A model generated the notes under the pieces. That model worked only from the letters and a program-made list of their open reading frames with translations. It was not told the DNA's origin and did not search any database. From CAYLHS01 sp964496205 (GTDB lineage Bacteria > Actinomycetota > Acidimicrobiia > Spongiisociales > UBA4744), in the NCBI GenBank assembly GCA_964496205.1, contig CAZBXV010000055.1, forward strand, positions 1 through 12,559: 12,559 bases of DNA, in the 5' to 3' direction. Position numbers and translations under genes: made by a program. Positions within the stretch are counted from its first letter, which is position 1, and each line of letters opens with the position of its first letter. Of the stretch, positions 1 to 6,636 are shown in pieces.

Positions 1-100
1 CCCCTCCGGCCCTTCGGGCCACTTCCCTCAACGCTCAGCCCTGTGGCTTCGCTGGGGGAGAAGACTTGCTCGGCCTTGGGGCTTTGCTGGGGGAGGAGTG
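1..100. repeat. GC-rich intergenic repeat-like segment
   Basis: No coding sequence is supported here. The segment holds a small hairpin GGCCC-TTC-GGGCC (8-20) and two copies of a 16-base word, GGCTTCGCTGGGGGAG at 45-60 and the same word with one C-to-T change at 80-95, 35 bp apart. The stretch CTTCCCTCA (25-33) can pair imperfectly with the GGGGGAG end of the first copy. This resembles the short palindromic, non-coding repeats scattered between genes in many bacterial genomes. That it is dispersed in this genome is inference; only one locus is visible. Confidence 0.4.
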
Positions 101-200
101 GGAGAACGCCCCACGGTCTTGCGGCAGATGTGGGCGCGTCTGGCTGGTGGCCGGTCGCCGGCTGCTGGAGGCTCGTTGCTGAATAGCCGACTGTTCACGC

Positions 201-228
201 GAGAGCGGCGCCCGAAGGCGCCGCTCTC
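201..228 (-). terminator. Strong hairpin after the cytochrome gene
   Basis: A perfect 12-bp stem, GAGAGCGGCGCC / GGCGCCGCTCTC, with a four-base loop (213-216). Read on the minus strand the loop is TTCG closed by C-G, the exceptionally stable C(UUCG)G tetraloop. It starts 17 bases after the stop codon of the minus-strand cytochrome gene, where a terminator is expected. No T-run follows, so it would be a U-less actinobacterial-type terminator or a 3' stabilising hairpin. Confidence 0.75.
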
Positions 229-245
229 ACAAGGGTCGATGTGAG

Positions 246-1250
246 CTACTGGCCGAGTGCTGCGAGATCGTTGGTGAGCAGCGTCTCGAAGTAGTCGGGG
301 TTGTGCACACCCCAGCTGCCGTCGTCGTGGATCATTTCGTAGTCCCAAGCCGCTGCGGCCACTGCCTCCGGATAGTCAGCGGGGACGAGCGTCAGGTTCT
401 CGTCGAGCGCTCCCGCTGCCTGCAGTGCAGCGCCGAGCTGATCGAAGAGACCCTGGATCTTGGTCTGTACGCCGTTGTAGTCGAACGTGTCCAGGCCCGA
501 GTGGCAGCCCTGGCATGCGTCCGTGCTGGCCGCCATGGTGTGATTGCTGGTCTCACCCATGTGGCAGGCCGGGCAGCCGTCTGCAACCAGGTCGTAGTGG
601 GCACTCGGGCTGCCTGTGGTGGAACCACCGACGCCGATCAGCACCGCCGACTGCGGCCCGTGGTGTGGGCCCCAGTGTGTGCTGTCGATGGTGATCAGCC
701 CGTCGGTTGCCGCAGGCAGCGCACGCCTCGGCTGGTGGCACGCTGCGCAGAGATTGCCGTTACCCATGTCGAACGTCACACCCTCGAATGCGTACAGCGG
801 CACAGGATCGGTGGTCGTCAGCGCCCAGTCGTCCGTGGTGTAGGTCTGGTGGATGTCGTGGCAGGTGAAACAGTCTGTCTTCACCGGGTCGGCGACGCCT
901 TCTTCGACGTTGTCCGGATTGGTGATCCCGGCGGCGATCCGAGCGGTGAATCCCTGACCTGCGTGACAGCCTGCGCATGAGGCGCTGGTGCCGCGCAGAT
1001 AGGAAGTGCCCTCACCGTGCCCGGACATCTCCCACTCGAGATCCTTGCCGGTGATCGTCGACGTGTCGTTGTGGCACTCGGTACAGGTGAGATCGGCAGC
1101 AGTGAATGTTGCGCTCTCTCCTGCGGGACCCTGCGGACCGGCCGGACCGGCGGGACCCTCTGGACCCTGCGGACCTGTCGGACCCGCGGGACCTGTGCAC
1201 GCGGCAAGAACCAGCGCGAGCACAGCCAACAGCATGAACCAACGTCTCAT
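246..1250 (-). CDS. Hexaheme c-type cytochrome, lipoprotein with collagen-like linker
   Basis: A predicted exported electron-transfer protein of 334 residues. An N-terminal hydrophobic signal ends in a lipobox (LAAC, lipid-modified Cys18). Residues 20-46 are nine Gly-X-Y triplets, eight of them Gly-Pro-X, a collagen-like spacer. Six CxxCH heme c sites follow: C56-H60, C92-H96, C127-H131, C168-H172, C226-H230 and C246-H250. The C-terminal part (302-325) has the DGSWGVHNPxY..LL pattern that I know from many multiheme cytochromes of the nitrite reductase-like superfamily. The ATG at 1250 was chosen because it gives the signal peptide and has AGAAAGG upstream; the frame stays open far upstream, but that part lacks protein-like features. 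Hemes would be attached outside the membrane. The acceptor is unknown, and at about 330 residues with six hemes it is not a standard NrfA. It may exchange electrons with menaquinol, given menBA next door (inference). Confidence 0.88.
   Translation of the reverse strand: MRRWFMLLAVLALVLAACTGPAGPTGPQGPEGPAGPAGPQGPAGESATFTAADLTCTECHNDTSTITGKDLEWEMSGHGEGTSYLRGTSASCAGCHAGQGFTARIAAGITNPDNVEEGVADPVKTDCFTCHDIHQTYTTDDWALTTTDPVPLYAFEGVTFDMGNGNLCAACHQPRRALPAATDGLITIDSTHWGPHHGPQSAVLIGVGGSTTGSPSAHYDLVADGCPACHMGETSNHTMAASTDACQGCHSGLDTFDYNGVQTKIQGLFDQLGAALQAAGALDENLTLVPADYPEAVAAAAWDYEMIHDDGSWGVHNPDYFETLLTNDLAALGQ
1113..1193 (-). repeat. Collagen-like Gly-Pro-X coding repeat
   Basis: Nine consecutive Gly-X-Y codon triplets (residues 20-46 of the cytochrome), visible in the DNA as GGACC-type words recurring every 9 bp. 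Such repeats can expand or contract by slippage, so length may vary between strains. The repeat probably forms an extended spacer between the membrane anchor and the heme domain. Confidence 0.85.
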
Positions 1251-1278
1251 CCTTCGACCCTTTCTGTCGACCCTCGAA

Positions 1279-1284
1279 ACTGTA
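1279..1284 (-). promoter_or_regulatory. Possible -10 box of the cytochrome gene
   Basis: On the minus strand TACAGT (TAnnnT) lies 28 bases before the ATG, which would put the transcript start near 1272. No -35 match is seen 16-18 bp upstream (CGTGTC), as often in activator-dependent promoters. The leader then carries two copies of AGGGTCGA (1254-1261 and 1267-1274), the copy nearer the gene overlapping the ribosome binding site. Confidence 0.35.
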
Positions 1285-1318
1285 CGCGATCGTCTCTTGC
1301 CGACACGGTGTTGGAATA

Positions 1319-1332
1319 GGGCCGAAAGTCCC
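1319..1332 (-). promoter_or_regulatory. DosR/DevR-like palindrome upstream of the cytochrome gene
   Basis: Minus-strand word GGGACTTTCGGCCC matches 12 of 14 core positions of the mycobacterial DosR consensus GGGACTWWAGTCCC. Its centre is about 44 bp upstream of the candidate -10 box, a usable place for an activator. In mycobacteria DosR switches on genes under hypoxia or nitric oxide. No DosR-type regulator is in the window, so the assignment rests on the motif and on the kind of gene controlled. Confidence 0.45.
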
Positions 1333-1401
1333 TTATTTGCTTCTTGACCTTTCCGTCCATCAGTCATGAGTATGTCTGTGCCCGCCCGATCATAAGAGAC
1401 A

Positions 1402-1430
1402 TCGTGGCTGAGGTTCAGAAGGGGCCACGA
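1402..1430 (-). terminator. Possible weak terminator after menA
   Basis: Inverted repeat TCGTGGC / GCCACGA (7 bp) around a 15-base loop, beginning 31 bases past the menA stop codon. The loop is long and no T-run follows on the minus strand, so it is a weak candidate. The rest of the 211-bp gap to the cytochrome start holds the cytochrome promoter region. Confidence 0.3.
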
Positions 1431-1461
1431 GGAGTCAGACGCGCGAGGAGAGGGTGGTCTG

Positions 1462-2355
1462 CTAGAGCATGACGCCGATGGCGAGCAGGAGCCCGAACAG
1501 GAGCTCCAACTTGGCGATGCCCTTGAGTGCGACGATGAGTGGGGGGCCTGCGGTGTGCGTGCGAACCGTCCGCGTGATCGGTACGGCCATCGGGAGTGAC
1601 GCGAGCGCGAGCGCCGACCAGGGAGGTGTCCATTTGAAGATAGCGAAGGCGGCGACGAGCACGTACGAACCCCACACGAGTAGGTCGAACAGGATCCTCG
1701 TGCGTGATCGTCCGAGGATGACGGCCAGTGTCCGCTTGCCAGTCGCACGGTCGGTGTCGATGTCTCTGACGTTGTTGGCGACGAGGATCGCGGACACGAG
1801 GAACCCCATCGGTATAGCGAGGAGCCATACGTCGAGGGGGGCGAATCTGTCATATGTGTAGCGGGACACGACGGTGGCGGCGAGACCGAAGAACACGAAC
1901 ACGAAGACCTCGCCCAGACCCCTGTACCCGTACGGAACGGGACCGCCGACGTAGCCGAGCGTTGCCAAGATGGAAGCCACCCCGACAATGATGATGAGCC
2001 ATCCCGCTTGGGTGACCAGGTAGACACCGGCCAGGGTGGCGACGGCGAACGCGGACGCCGTCCCGACTTCCATGGCGCGCTCGCTCAGCAGTCCTGATGC
2101 AACGGCTCGACGGGGTCCGATACGGTCCTCGTTGTCTGCTCCTTTGCGGGCGTCGGAAAGATCGTTCGCGAAGTTCGCCGCAACCTGGATGGCAAGCGCT
2201 CCGATGGTTGTGGCAATCAGCGGACCCCAGCGAAACACGCCATCCTTGAACGCGAGACCTGCTGCGACCAAGACAGGGGCCACCGCCGCGGGCAATGTGT
2301 GCGGCCGTGAGGCCAAGTACCAGGCACCGAGTCGTGTTTCGGGGTCCGGGGCCAT
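1462..2355 (-). CDS. menA: 1,4-dihydroxy-2-naphthoate polyprenyltransferase
   Basis: An integral membrane UbiA-superfamily enzyme (297 residues, typical length) that attaches the polyprenyl tail to 1,4-dihydroxy-2-naphthoate, giving demethylmenaquinone. Both Asp-rich prenyl-diphosphate/Mg sites are present: N61-x-x-N64-D65-x-x-D68 followed by GAD at 72-74 and the RxGPRR segment near 78-83, and N194-N195-x-x-D198-x-D200-x-D202. About eight or nine hydrophobic helices alternate with these loops. The ATG at 2355 follows the menB stop codon by one base (TGA-G-ATG), so translation is probably coupled; no separate Shine-Dalgarno site is obvious. The open frame extends upstream into menB, but that part is a shadow of menB. 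MenA versus other UbiA enzymes is well supported by the motifs and by the partner menB. Confidence 0.95.
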   Translation of the reverse strand: MAPDPETRLGAWYLASRPHTLPAAVAPVLVAAGLAFKDGVFRWGPLIATTIGALAIQVAANFANDLSDARKGADNEDRIGPRRAVASGLLSERAMEVGTASAFAVATLAGVYLVTQAGWLIIIVGVASILATLGYVGGPVPYGYRGLGEVFVFVFFGLAATVVSRYTYDRFAPLDVWLLAIPMGFLVSAILVANNVRDIDTDRATGKRTLAVILGRSRTRILFDLLVWGSYVLVAAFAIFKWTPPWSALALASLPMAVPITRTVRTHTAGPPLIVALKGIAKLELLFGLLLAIGVML

Positions 2356-2356
2356 C

Positions 2357-3241
2357 TCAGAAGTGATGAGGGTACGGTGACCAGTCGGGGGAGCGCTTCT
2401 CGAGGAAGGCGTCGCGGCCCTCTCGCGCCTCCTTGGTGCCATAGGCAAGTCTGGTGGCTTCGCCTGCGAAGAGCTGCTGTCCGACAAGGCCGTCGTCCGG
2501 GAGATTGAACGCAAACTTCAGCATCCGAATGGCCGTAGGGCTCTTGCCGTTGATCTCCGCGGCCCACTCGAGGCCGATTCTCTCCAGATCGGTGTGGGGC
2601 ACCGACGCGTTGATCGCACCTATGGCGAACGCTTCATCGGCCGTGTAGGTGCGGCCGATGAAGAAGACCTCACGTGCGCGCTTCTGGCCGATCTGGCGGG
2701 CGAGCAACGCAGATCCGTAGCCACCGTCGAACGATGCCACGTCTGCGTCGGTCTGCTTGAACGTACCGTGCTCTTTCGAGGCAATGGTCAGGTCGCACAC
2801 GACGTGGAGGCTGTGTCCGCCGCCAACCGCCCATCCGGGCACGAGTGCGATGACGACTTTCGGCATGAACCGGATGAGTCGCTGTACTTCGAGGATGTGA
2901 AGCCGTCCGAGGCGGGCCGGGTCGATCCCTTCTGTCCCCTCGTACTTGTAGCCATCGGTACCTCGGATCCGCTGATCGCCACCCGAGCAGAACGCCCAGC
3001 CTCCGTCTTTGGGGGAGGGTCCGTTTCCCGTCAACAGGACGACACCGACGTCGCTTGTCATACGGGCGTGGTCGAGCGCTCTGTACAGCTCGTCGACCGT
3101 ATGCGGGCGGAAGGCGTTGCGGACCTCGGGGCGATTGAACGCGATACGCACCGTGCCTTGGTCGACGGCACGGTGGTACGTGATGTCGTCGAACGCTTCG
3201 ACTTGTTCCCAGCGATCAGGGTCGAACAACTCTGAGACCAT
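2357..3241 (-). CDS. menB: 1,4-dihydroxy-2-naphthoyl-CoA synthase
   Basis: A crotonase-fold enzyme of 294 residues that closes the second ring of menaquinone by an intramolecular Claisen condensation of OSB-CoA. Visible features are the oxyanion segments around FCSGGDQ (84-90) and GWAVGGGHSL (136-145), the QTDADVASFDGGYGS block (163-177) and the C-terminal SPDWSPYPHHF typical of MenB. Asp165 stands where the E. coli type has Gly; this matches the M. tuberculosis type, which carries its own side-chain carboxylate and does not need bicarbonate (family knowledge). The ATG at 3241 was chosen for the GGAGG three bases upstream; the upstream extension in frame would overlap menE. It is first in an operon with menA and divergent from menE. 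Confidence 0.96.
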   Translation of the reverse strand: MVSELFDPDRWEQVEAFDDITYHRAVDQGTVRIAFNRPEVRNAFRPHTVDELYRALDHARMTSDVGVVLLTGNGPSPKDGGWAFCSGGDQRIRGTDGYKYEGTEGIDPARLGRLHILEVQRLIRFMPKVVIALVPGWAVGGGHSLHVVCDLTIASKEHGTFKQTDADVASFDGGYGSALLARQIGQKRAREVFFIGRTYTADEAFAIGAINASVPHTDLERIGLEWAAEINGKSPTAIRMLKFAFNLPDDGLVGQQLFAGEATRLAYGTKEAREGRDAFLEKRSPDWSPYPHHF

Positions 3242-3262
3242 GAGCCTCCGTTTCTGCCCCGG

Positions 3263-3269
3263 TACTGTA
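3263..3269. promoter_or_regulatory. Symmetric -10 element shared by menB and menE
   Basis: The seven bases TACTGTA read TACTGT on the plus strand and TACAGT on the minus strand, both TAnnnT -10 boxes. On the plus strand the box ends seven bases before the GTG at 3276, as expected for a leaderless menE transcript. On the minus strand it would start a menB transcript near 3257, with a leader of about 16 bases containing GGAGG. No good -35 is seen on either side. It lies in the only 34-bp gap between the two genes. Confidence 0.5.
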
Positions 3270-3275
3270 GTGATC

Positions 3276-4541
3276 GTGAAGGAGTGGCCGCCGGAGCAGA
3301 CGATACGCGACCTGCCGTTCATCGAGACGGCAGGGAGGTCGGTGACCTACGCGGAGTTCGAGGACGTGGTTCGGCGCAAAGCGGGTGGGTGTGCGGGAGC
3401 AATTGCTCCGGGCACCCTTGTGGGGATCCGAGCGGACTCGACAGTTGATGCCGTGACGTCGATGTTCGCGGTTGCGAGGGTTGGCGGAGTGCTGCTTCCA
3501 ACGGCGCCCCAGCTCACCGATGTGGAGACCGACGCGTTGCGCGAACGGTTTGGGGCCATCATGCTCGAACCGTCCGATGGGAATCCCCTTCCACCACACG
3601 AAACCGATCCGGAACGGGATTTCGCGGTCTTCGCCACCTCCGGATCGACGGGCTACCCGAAAGGCGTCGTACTCACGTGGGGCAACCTCGTCGCGGCTGC
3701 GGGGGCGTCTGCGGAGTTCCTCGGGCACCGACAGGGCGATCGATGGCTCGCAGTGCTTCCTTTGAGTCATGTCGGAGGGTTCTCGATCCTCACCCGTTCG
3801 ATGTACGTGGGCGGTACGGTGATCCTGGAGCGGAGGTTCGACCCCGAACGGGCGGCATCGCTCCTTCACGATGTTGAGTTTGCCTCCTTCGTTCCGACGA
3901 TGCTCCAACGGATCCTCCCCTACGTGAAGAGGCCACACGAGCGGCTTCGGGCGGTGCTTGTCGGAGGCGGTCCGATTCCTGATGGGTTGCTCGAACGTGC
4001 CAATCGAGCCGGGATACCCGCCGTGGCGACGTACGGGGCAACGGAAACGGCCGCTCAGATCGCAACAGGCCGTCCTGGGCAGCGAGGAGTGACTCCACTC
4101 CCGGGCGTCTCGTTGGCGATTGAAGACGGAGAGATTGTGGTGGACGGGCCAATGGTGTCACGGGGCTACTGGGGTGAAGCCCTCAGGACCGGCGCGTACC
4201 GGACAGGCGACGCCGGCTCACTCGACTCCGACGGTACGCTCAATGTGCACGGGAGGATCGATGACCTGGTGGTCACAGGCGGTGAGAACGTGTATCCCGC
4301 TGAGATAGAGAGCGTGCTGCTTGCCCATCCGGACGTGGAAGATGTCGTTGTCGACGGGGTAGACGATGAAGAGTGGGGCCGCGTGTTGCGGGCAACCGTC
4401 GTTGCGCCCCGATTGAACGAGATGACACTTGCTGCGTGGGCCCGAGAACGGCTTGCCGGCTACAAGGTTCCAAAGAGGTGGGAGTTCTTGATTCGAATTC
4501 CCAGAGCGGACCTCGGCAAGCCGAAACGGAGCGCGCTATGA
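3276..4541 (+). CDS. menE: o-succinylbenzoate-CoA ligase (AMP-forming)
   Basis: An adenylate-forming enzyme of 421 residues that activates o-succinylbenzoate with ATP and CoA to OSB-CoA, the substrate of MenB. Motifs in order: phosphate loop TSGSTGYPKG (121-130), YGATE (253-257), YRTGD (308-312), the hinge GRIDDLVVTGGENVYP (326-341), and a C-terminal GKPKR (414-418) with probable catalytic Lys415. The length is between the long E. coli and short mycobacterial forms. Start choice: the frame is open further up but would run into menB; GTG at 3276 sits seven bases after TACTGT and has no Shine-Dalgarno site, so a leaderless start is likely; GTG at 3270 is the alternative. Some other acyl-CoA ligase is possible from motifs alone, but the menB neighbour makes MenE the best call. 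The stop overlaps arfB (ATGA). Confidence 0.9.
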   Translation: MKEWPPEQTIRDLPFIETAGRSVTYAEFEDVVRRKAGGCAGAIAPGTLVGIRADSTVDAVTSMFAVARVGGVLLPTAPQLTDVETDALRERFGAIMLEPSDGNPLPPHETDPERDFAVFATSGSTGYPKGVVLTWGNLVAAAGASAEFLGHRQGDRWLAVLPLSHVGGFSILTRSMYVGGTVILERRFDPERAASLLHDVEFASFVPTMLQRILPYVKRPHERLRAVLVGGGPIPDGLLERANRAGIPAVATYGATETAAQIATGRPGQRGVTPLPGVSLAIEDGEIVVDGPMVSRGYWGEALRTGAYRTGDAGSLDSDGTLNVHGRIDDLVVTGGENVYPAEIESVLLAHPDVEDVVVDGVDDEEWGRVLRATVVAPRLNEMTLAAWARERLAGYKVPKRWEFLIRIPRADLGKPKRSAL

Positions 4542-4966
4542 CCGGCGAACCGCTTCGTGTGACCGGTTCCATCGAAATACCGGATGATGAACTGGTCTGG
4601 CGGTTCCATACCACTGGAGGTCCAGGCGGGCAGCACGCCAATCGCTCACACACGGGTGTCGAGCTGTCCTTCGACGTAACGGCGTCCAGAGCGTTCGACG
4701 ATGGTGTCCGGTCCCTGCTCATCGAGCGGCTCGGGTCCCGTGTGCGGGACGGTGTCGTCGTTGTGGGAGCAGCGGAGTCCCGATCCCAGTGGCGCAACCG
4801 GCAATCGGCACGGCGGCGGCTTGCCAACTTGCTGCGCGACGCGTTGAGGGAAGAGAAACCTCGCCGTCCAACACGTCCTTCGCGAACGGCCCGGATCCGC
4901 CGTCTGGAACAGAAGCGGGCGAGAGGTGAAGTCAAGCGTCTGCGGCGTCGCCCAGAGGCCGAGTGA
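4538..4966 (+). CDS. arfB: Peptidyl-tRNA hydrolase ArfB (ribosome rescue)
   Basis: A small release-factor-like protein of 142 residues, as in E. coli ArfB (YaeJ, about 140). It frees ribosomes stalled at the end of broken mRNAs by hydrolysing the peptidyl-tRNA. The catalytic loop GGPGGQ is at residues 27-32 (Gln32), inside the usual FHTTGGPGGQHANR context. There is no stop-codon recognition domain; instead the last 35 residues are very rich in Arg and Lys, the tail that enters the empty mRNA channel in this family. The ATG overlaps the menE stop (ATGA) and has GGAG six bases upstream, so it is coupled to menE. The pairing with menaquinone synthesis has no obvious functional reason. Its last 35 bp overlap the treS 3' end on the other strand. 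Confidence 0.93.
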   Translation: MTGEPLRVTGSIEIPDDELVWRFHTTGGPGGQHANRSHTGVELSFDVTASRAFDDGVRSLLIERLGSRVRDGVVVVGAAESRSQWRNRQSARRRLANLLRDALREEKPRRPTRPSRTARIRRLEQKRARGEVKRLRRRPEAE

Positions 4967-6533
4967 TCCAGCGATAGCCATACGGCTCGATCGTGACGGA
5001 ACCCTTGTCGACCTGCGCACCGGTCAGATCGTCCATGCCGCCGTGGGGGAGATAGACCGCCTGCTCACCGCCTGACAGATTGGCGACCACGAGTACGGAG
5101 TCGGCGCTGCTGCTGATCTCGAACATGAGCACAGACGGATCGTCAGGGTGGAGAAACTCGGCCGTGCCGCGACCAAAGGACCTGTGATGCTTCCTCACCT
5201 CGATCATGTGTCGAACGTGATGCCACAACGATGAATCGTCCGCGATGGCCCCGGCAACGTTCACTGTCTGGTAGCCGAATGTGTCGTCCTCGATGATGGG
5301 GAAGAACGAAGCCGCTCCGTCGGTGAATCCGCCGTTGGGAGAATCGTTCCACTGCATCGGTGTCCGAACGCCGTCTCGGTCGGGTAGGTCGAGGTCGTCG
5401 CCCATGCCGATCTCGTCGCCGTAGTAGATGAAGGGGCTGCCAGGCATTGAAAGCAACAAGGAGAACATCAGGCGGAGCTTCCGCTGGTCGTTGCCGAGCA
5501 GGGGAGCGAGCCGACGCCGGATACCGACGTTCAGCTTCGCCCGCGGGTCTTTGGCGTAGATGCTGTACATCTCGGCGCGTTCCTCTTCAGTGACCATTTC
5601 GAGGGTCAGTTCATCGTGATTACGAAGGAAGATGCCCCATTGCGACGTTTCGGGGATTCGGGGGGTGCGCTCGAGGATCCACTCGATCGGAACCCTGTTT
5701 CCCCGGGCGATTGCGAGGAACAGGCGGGGCATGAGCGGGAAGTGGTAGTTCATGTGGCTCTCGTCCCCGTCGCCGAAATAGGCAGCGGCATCGTCGGGCC
5801 ATTGGTTCGCTTCGGCGAGGAGCATCCGGTCGGTGTATTTCTCATCGAGGTGAGCCCGAATCACCTTCAACTCGGCGTGAGTTTCGGGCAGGTTCTCACA
5901 GTTGGTGCCGTCTCGTTCGAAGAGATATGGAACCGCGTCGAGGCGCAGGCCGTCGACGCCGAGATCCAGCCAGAAATCCATCATGTCCACAACGGCCTCG
6001 CGGACGGCCGGGTTGTCGTAGTTGAGGTCGGGCTGATGTGAGAAGAAACGGTGCCAGTAATAGGCGCCGGCGAGGCGATCCCACGCCCAGTTGGACGTCT
6101 CGGAGTCGGTGAAGATGATGCGCGTGTCGGGGTAGCGGTCCGGGCTGTCACTCCACACGTAGAAGTCCCGTTCGGGTGAGCCTGCCGGTGCGCGGCGGGC
6201 CCTCTGGAACCACGGGTGTTGATCCGAGGTGTGGTTGACGATCAACTCGGTGACGATCTTGATGCCCCTACGGTGGGCCTTGTCGATGAGTGCCTTGAAG
6301 TCGTCAAGGGTTCCGTACCGCGGATCGATCGAGGTGTAGTCCGAGACGTCGTATCCGTCGTCTCGTAGTGGCGAGGGGTAGAAGGGCAGGAGCCAGATCG
6401 CGGTGATGCCGAGATCCTCCAGGTAGTCGAGTTTGGTGGTCAGACCTTTGAAGTCGCCGAACCCGTCGCCGTCACTGTCGAAGAAGGATCGAACGTGGGT
6501 CTCGTAGAAGACCGCATCCTTGTACCAGTGCAT
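4932..6533 (-). CDS. treS: Trehalose synthase (maltose alpha-D-glucosyltransferase)
   Basis: A GH13 enzyme of 533 residues that interconverts maltose and trehalose by intramolecular transglucosylation; probably cytoplasmic since no signal peptide is seen. The (beta/alpha)8 barrel begins at once (WYKDAVFYETHVRSF, 3-17). Conserved regions: VNHTSDQHPWF (99-109), GLRLDAVPYL with nucleophile Asp199, LLAEANQW with acid/base Glu241, and LRNHDELT with Asp307. The TPMQWNDSPNGGF segment (391-403) and DSDGDGFGD (19-27, probable Ca site) are typical of TreS. It lacks the N-terminal extension of mycobacterial TreS and the maltokinase fusion seen in some bacteria; no glgE, mak or treYZ gene is adjacent. 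The start is ATG at 6533, with no Shine-Dalgarno site but a TAGGCT box six bases upstream, suggesting a leaderless mRNA. A GH13 alpha-glucosidase is a less likely alternative. Confidence 0.93.
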   Translation of the reverse strand: MHWYKDAVFYETHVRSFFDSDGDGFGDFKGLTTKLDYLEDLGITAIWLLPFYPSPLRDDGYDVSDYTSIDPRYGTLDDFKALIDKAHRRGIKIVTELIVNHTSDQHPWFQRARRAPAGSPERDFYVWSDSPDRYPDTRIIFTDSETSNWAWDRLAGAYYWHRFFSHQPDLNYDNPAVREAVVDMMDFWLDLGVDGLRLDAVPYLFERDGTNCENLPETHAELKVIRAHLDEKYTDRMLLAEANQWPDDAAAYFGDGDESHMNYHFPLMPRLFLAIARGNRVPIEWILERTPRIPETSQWGIFLRNHDELTLEMVTEEERAEMYSIYAKDPRAKLNVGIRRRLAPLLGNDQRKLRLMFSLLLSMPGSPFIYYGDEIGMGDDLDLPDRDGVRTPMQWNDSPNGGFTDGAASFFPIIEDDTFGYQTVNVAGAIADDSSLWHHVRHMIEVRKHHRSFGRGTAEFLHPDDPSVLMFEISSSADSVLVVANLSGGEQAVYLPHGGMDDLTGAQVDKGSVTIEPYGYRWITRPLGDAADA

Positions 6534-6539
6534 GAGGGG

Positions 6540-6549
6540 AGCCTAGGGG
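6540..6549 (-). promoter_or_regulatory. Putative leaderless promoter of treS
   Basis: On the minus strand CCCCTAGGCT, containing the -10-like TAGGCT, lies six bases before the treS ATG. That spacing puts the transcript start at or next to the start codon. No clear -35 is visible. The identical ten bases occur in mirror orientation in front of the gene at 6712. Confidence 0.5.
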
Positions 6550-6636
6550 TTGCCTGGGACGATCGAGGGGAGTTCAGCTGTTCTGCGGCCAGTCTCCAGC
6601 AGCCGGCAAGAACGCGACGAGCATTGCCGAGCTTCC

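Noticed and set aside
303..980. Plus-strand 225-residue open frame opposite the cytochrome
   Set aside because: It is a mirror of the cytochrome codons in GC-rich DNA, with no ribosome binding site or known domain, while the opposite strand has six CxxCH sites.
246..1250. Calling the cytochrome a nitrite reductase (NrfA)
   Set aside because: There is no CxxCK active-site heme motif and the heme number differs from NrfA (five); only the C-terminal GVHNPxY pattern is shared with that superfamily.
1006..1347. Plus-strand frame encoding a collagen-like Gly-Pro stretch
   Set aside because: The Gly-Pro repeat is the reverse complement of the real triplets; Gly-Pro codons read as Gly-Pro on both strands. 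There is no signal or ribosome binding site.
1251..2027. Upstream extension of the cytochrome reading frame to 2027 on the minus strand
   Set aside because: The extension runs through menA in another frame and has Ser/Arg-rich, shadow-like composition. The signal peptide and ribosome binding site place the start at 1250.
3009..3275. N-terminal extension of menE from ATG 3009
   Set aside because: It would overlap most of the 5' part of menB on the other strand and adds nothing typical of the family; homologous sequence starts near 3276.
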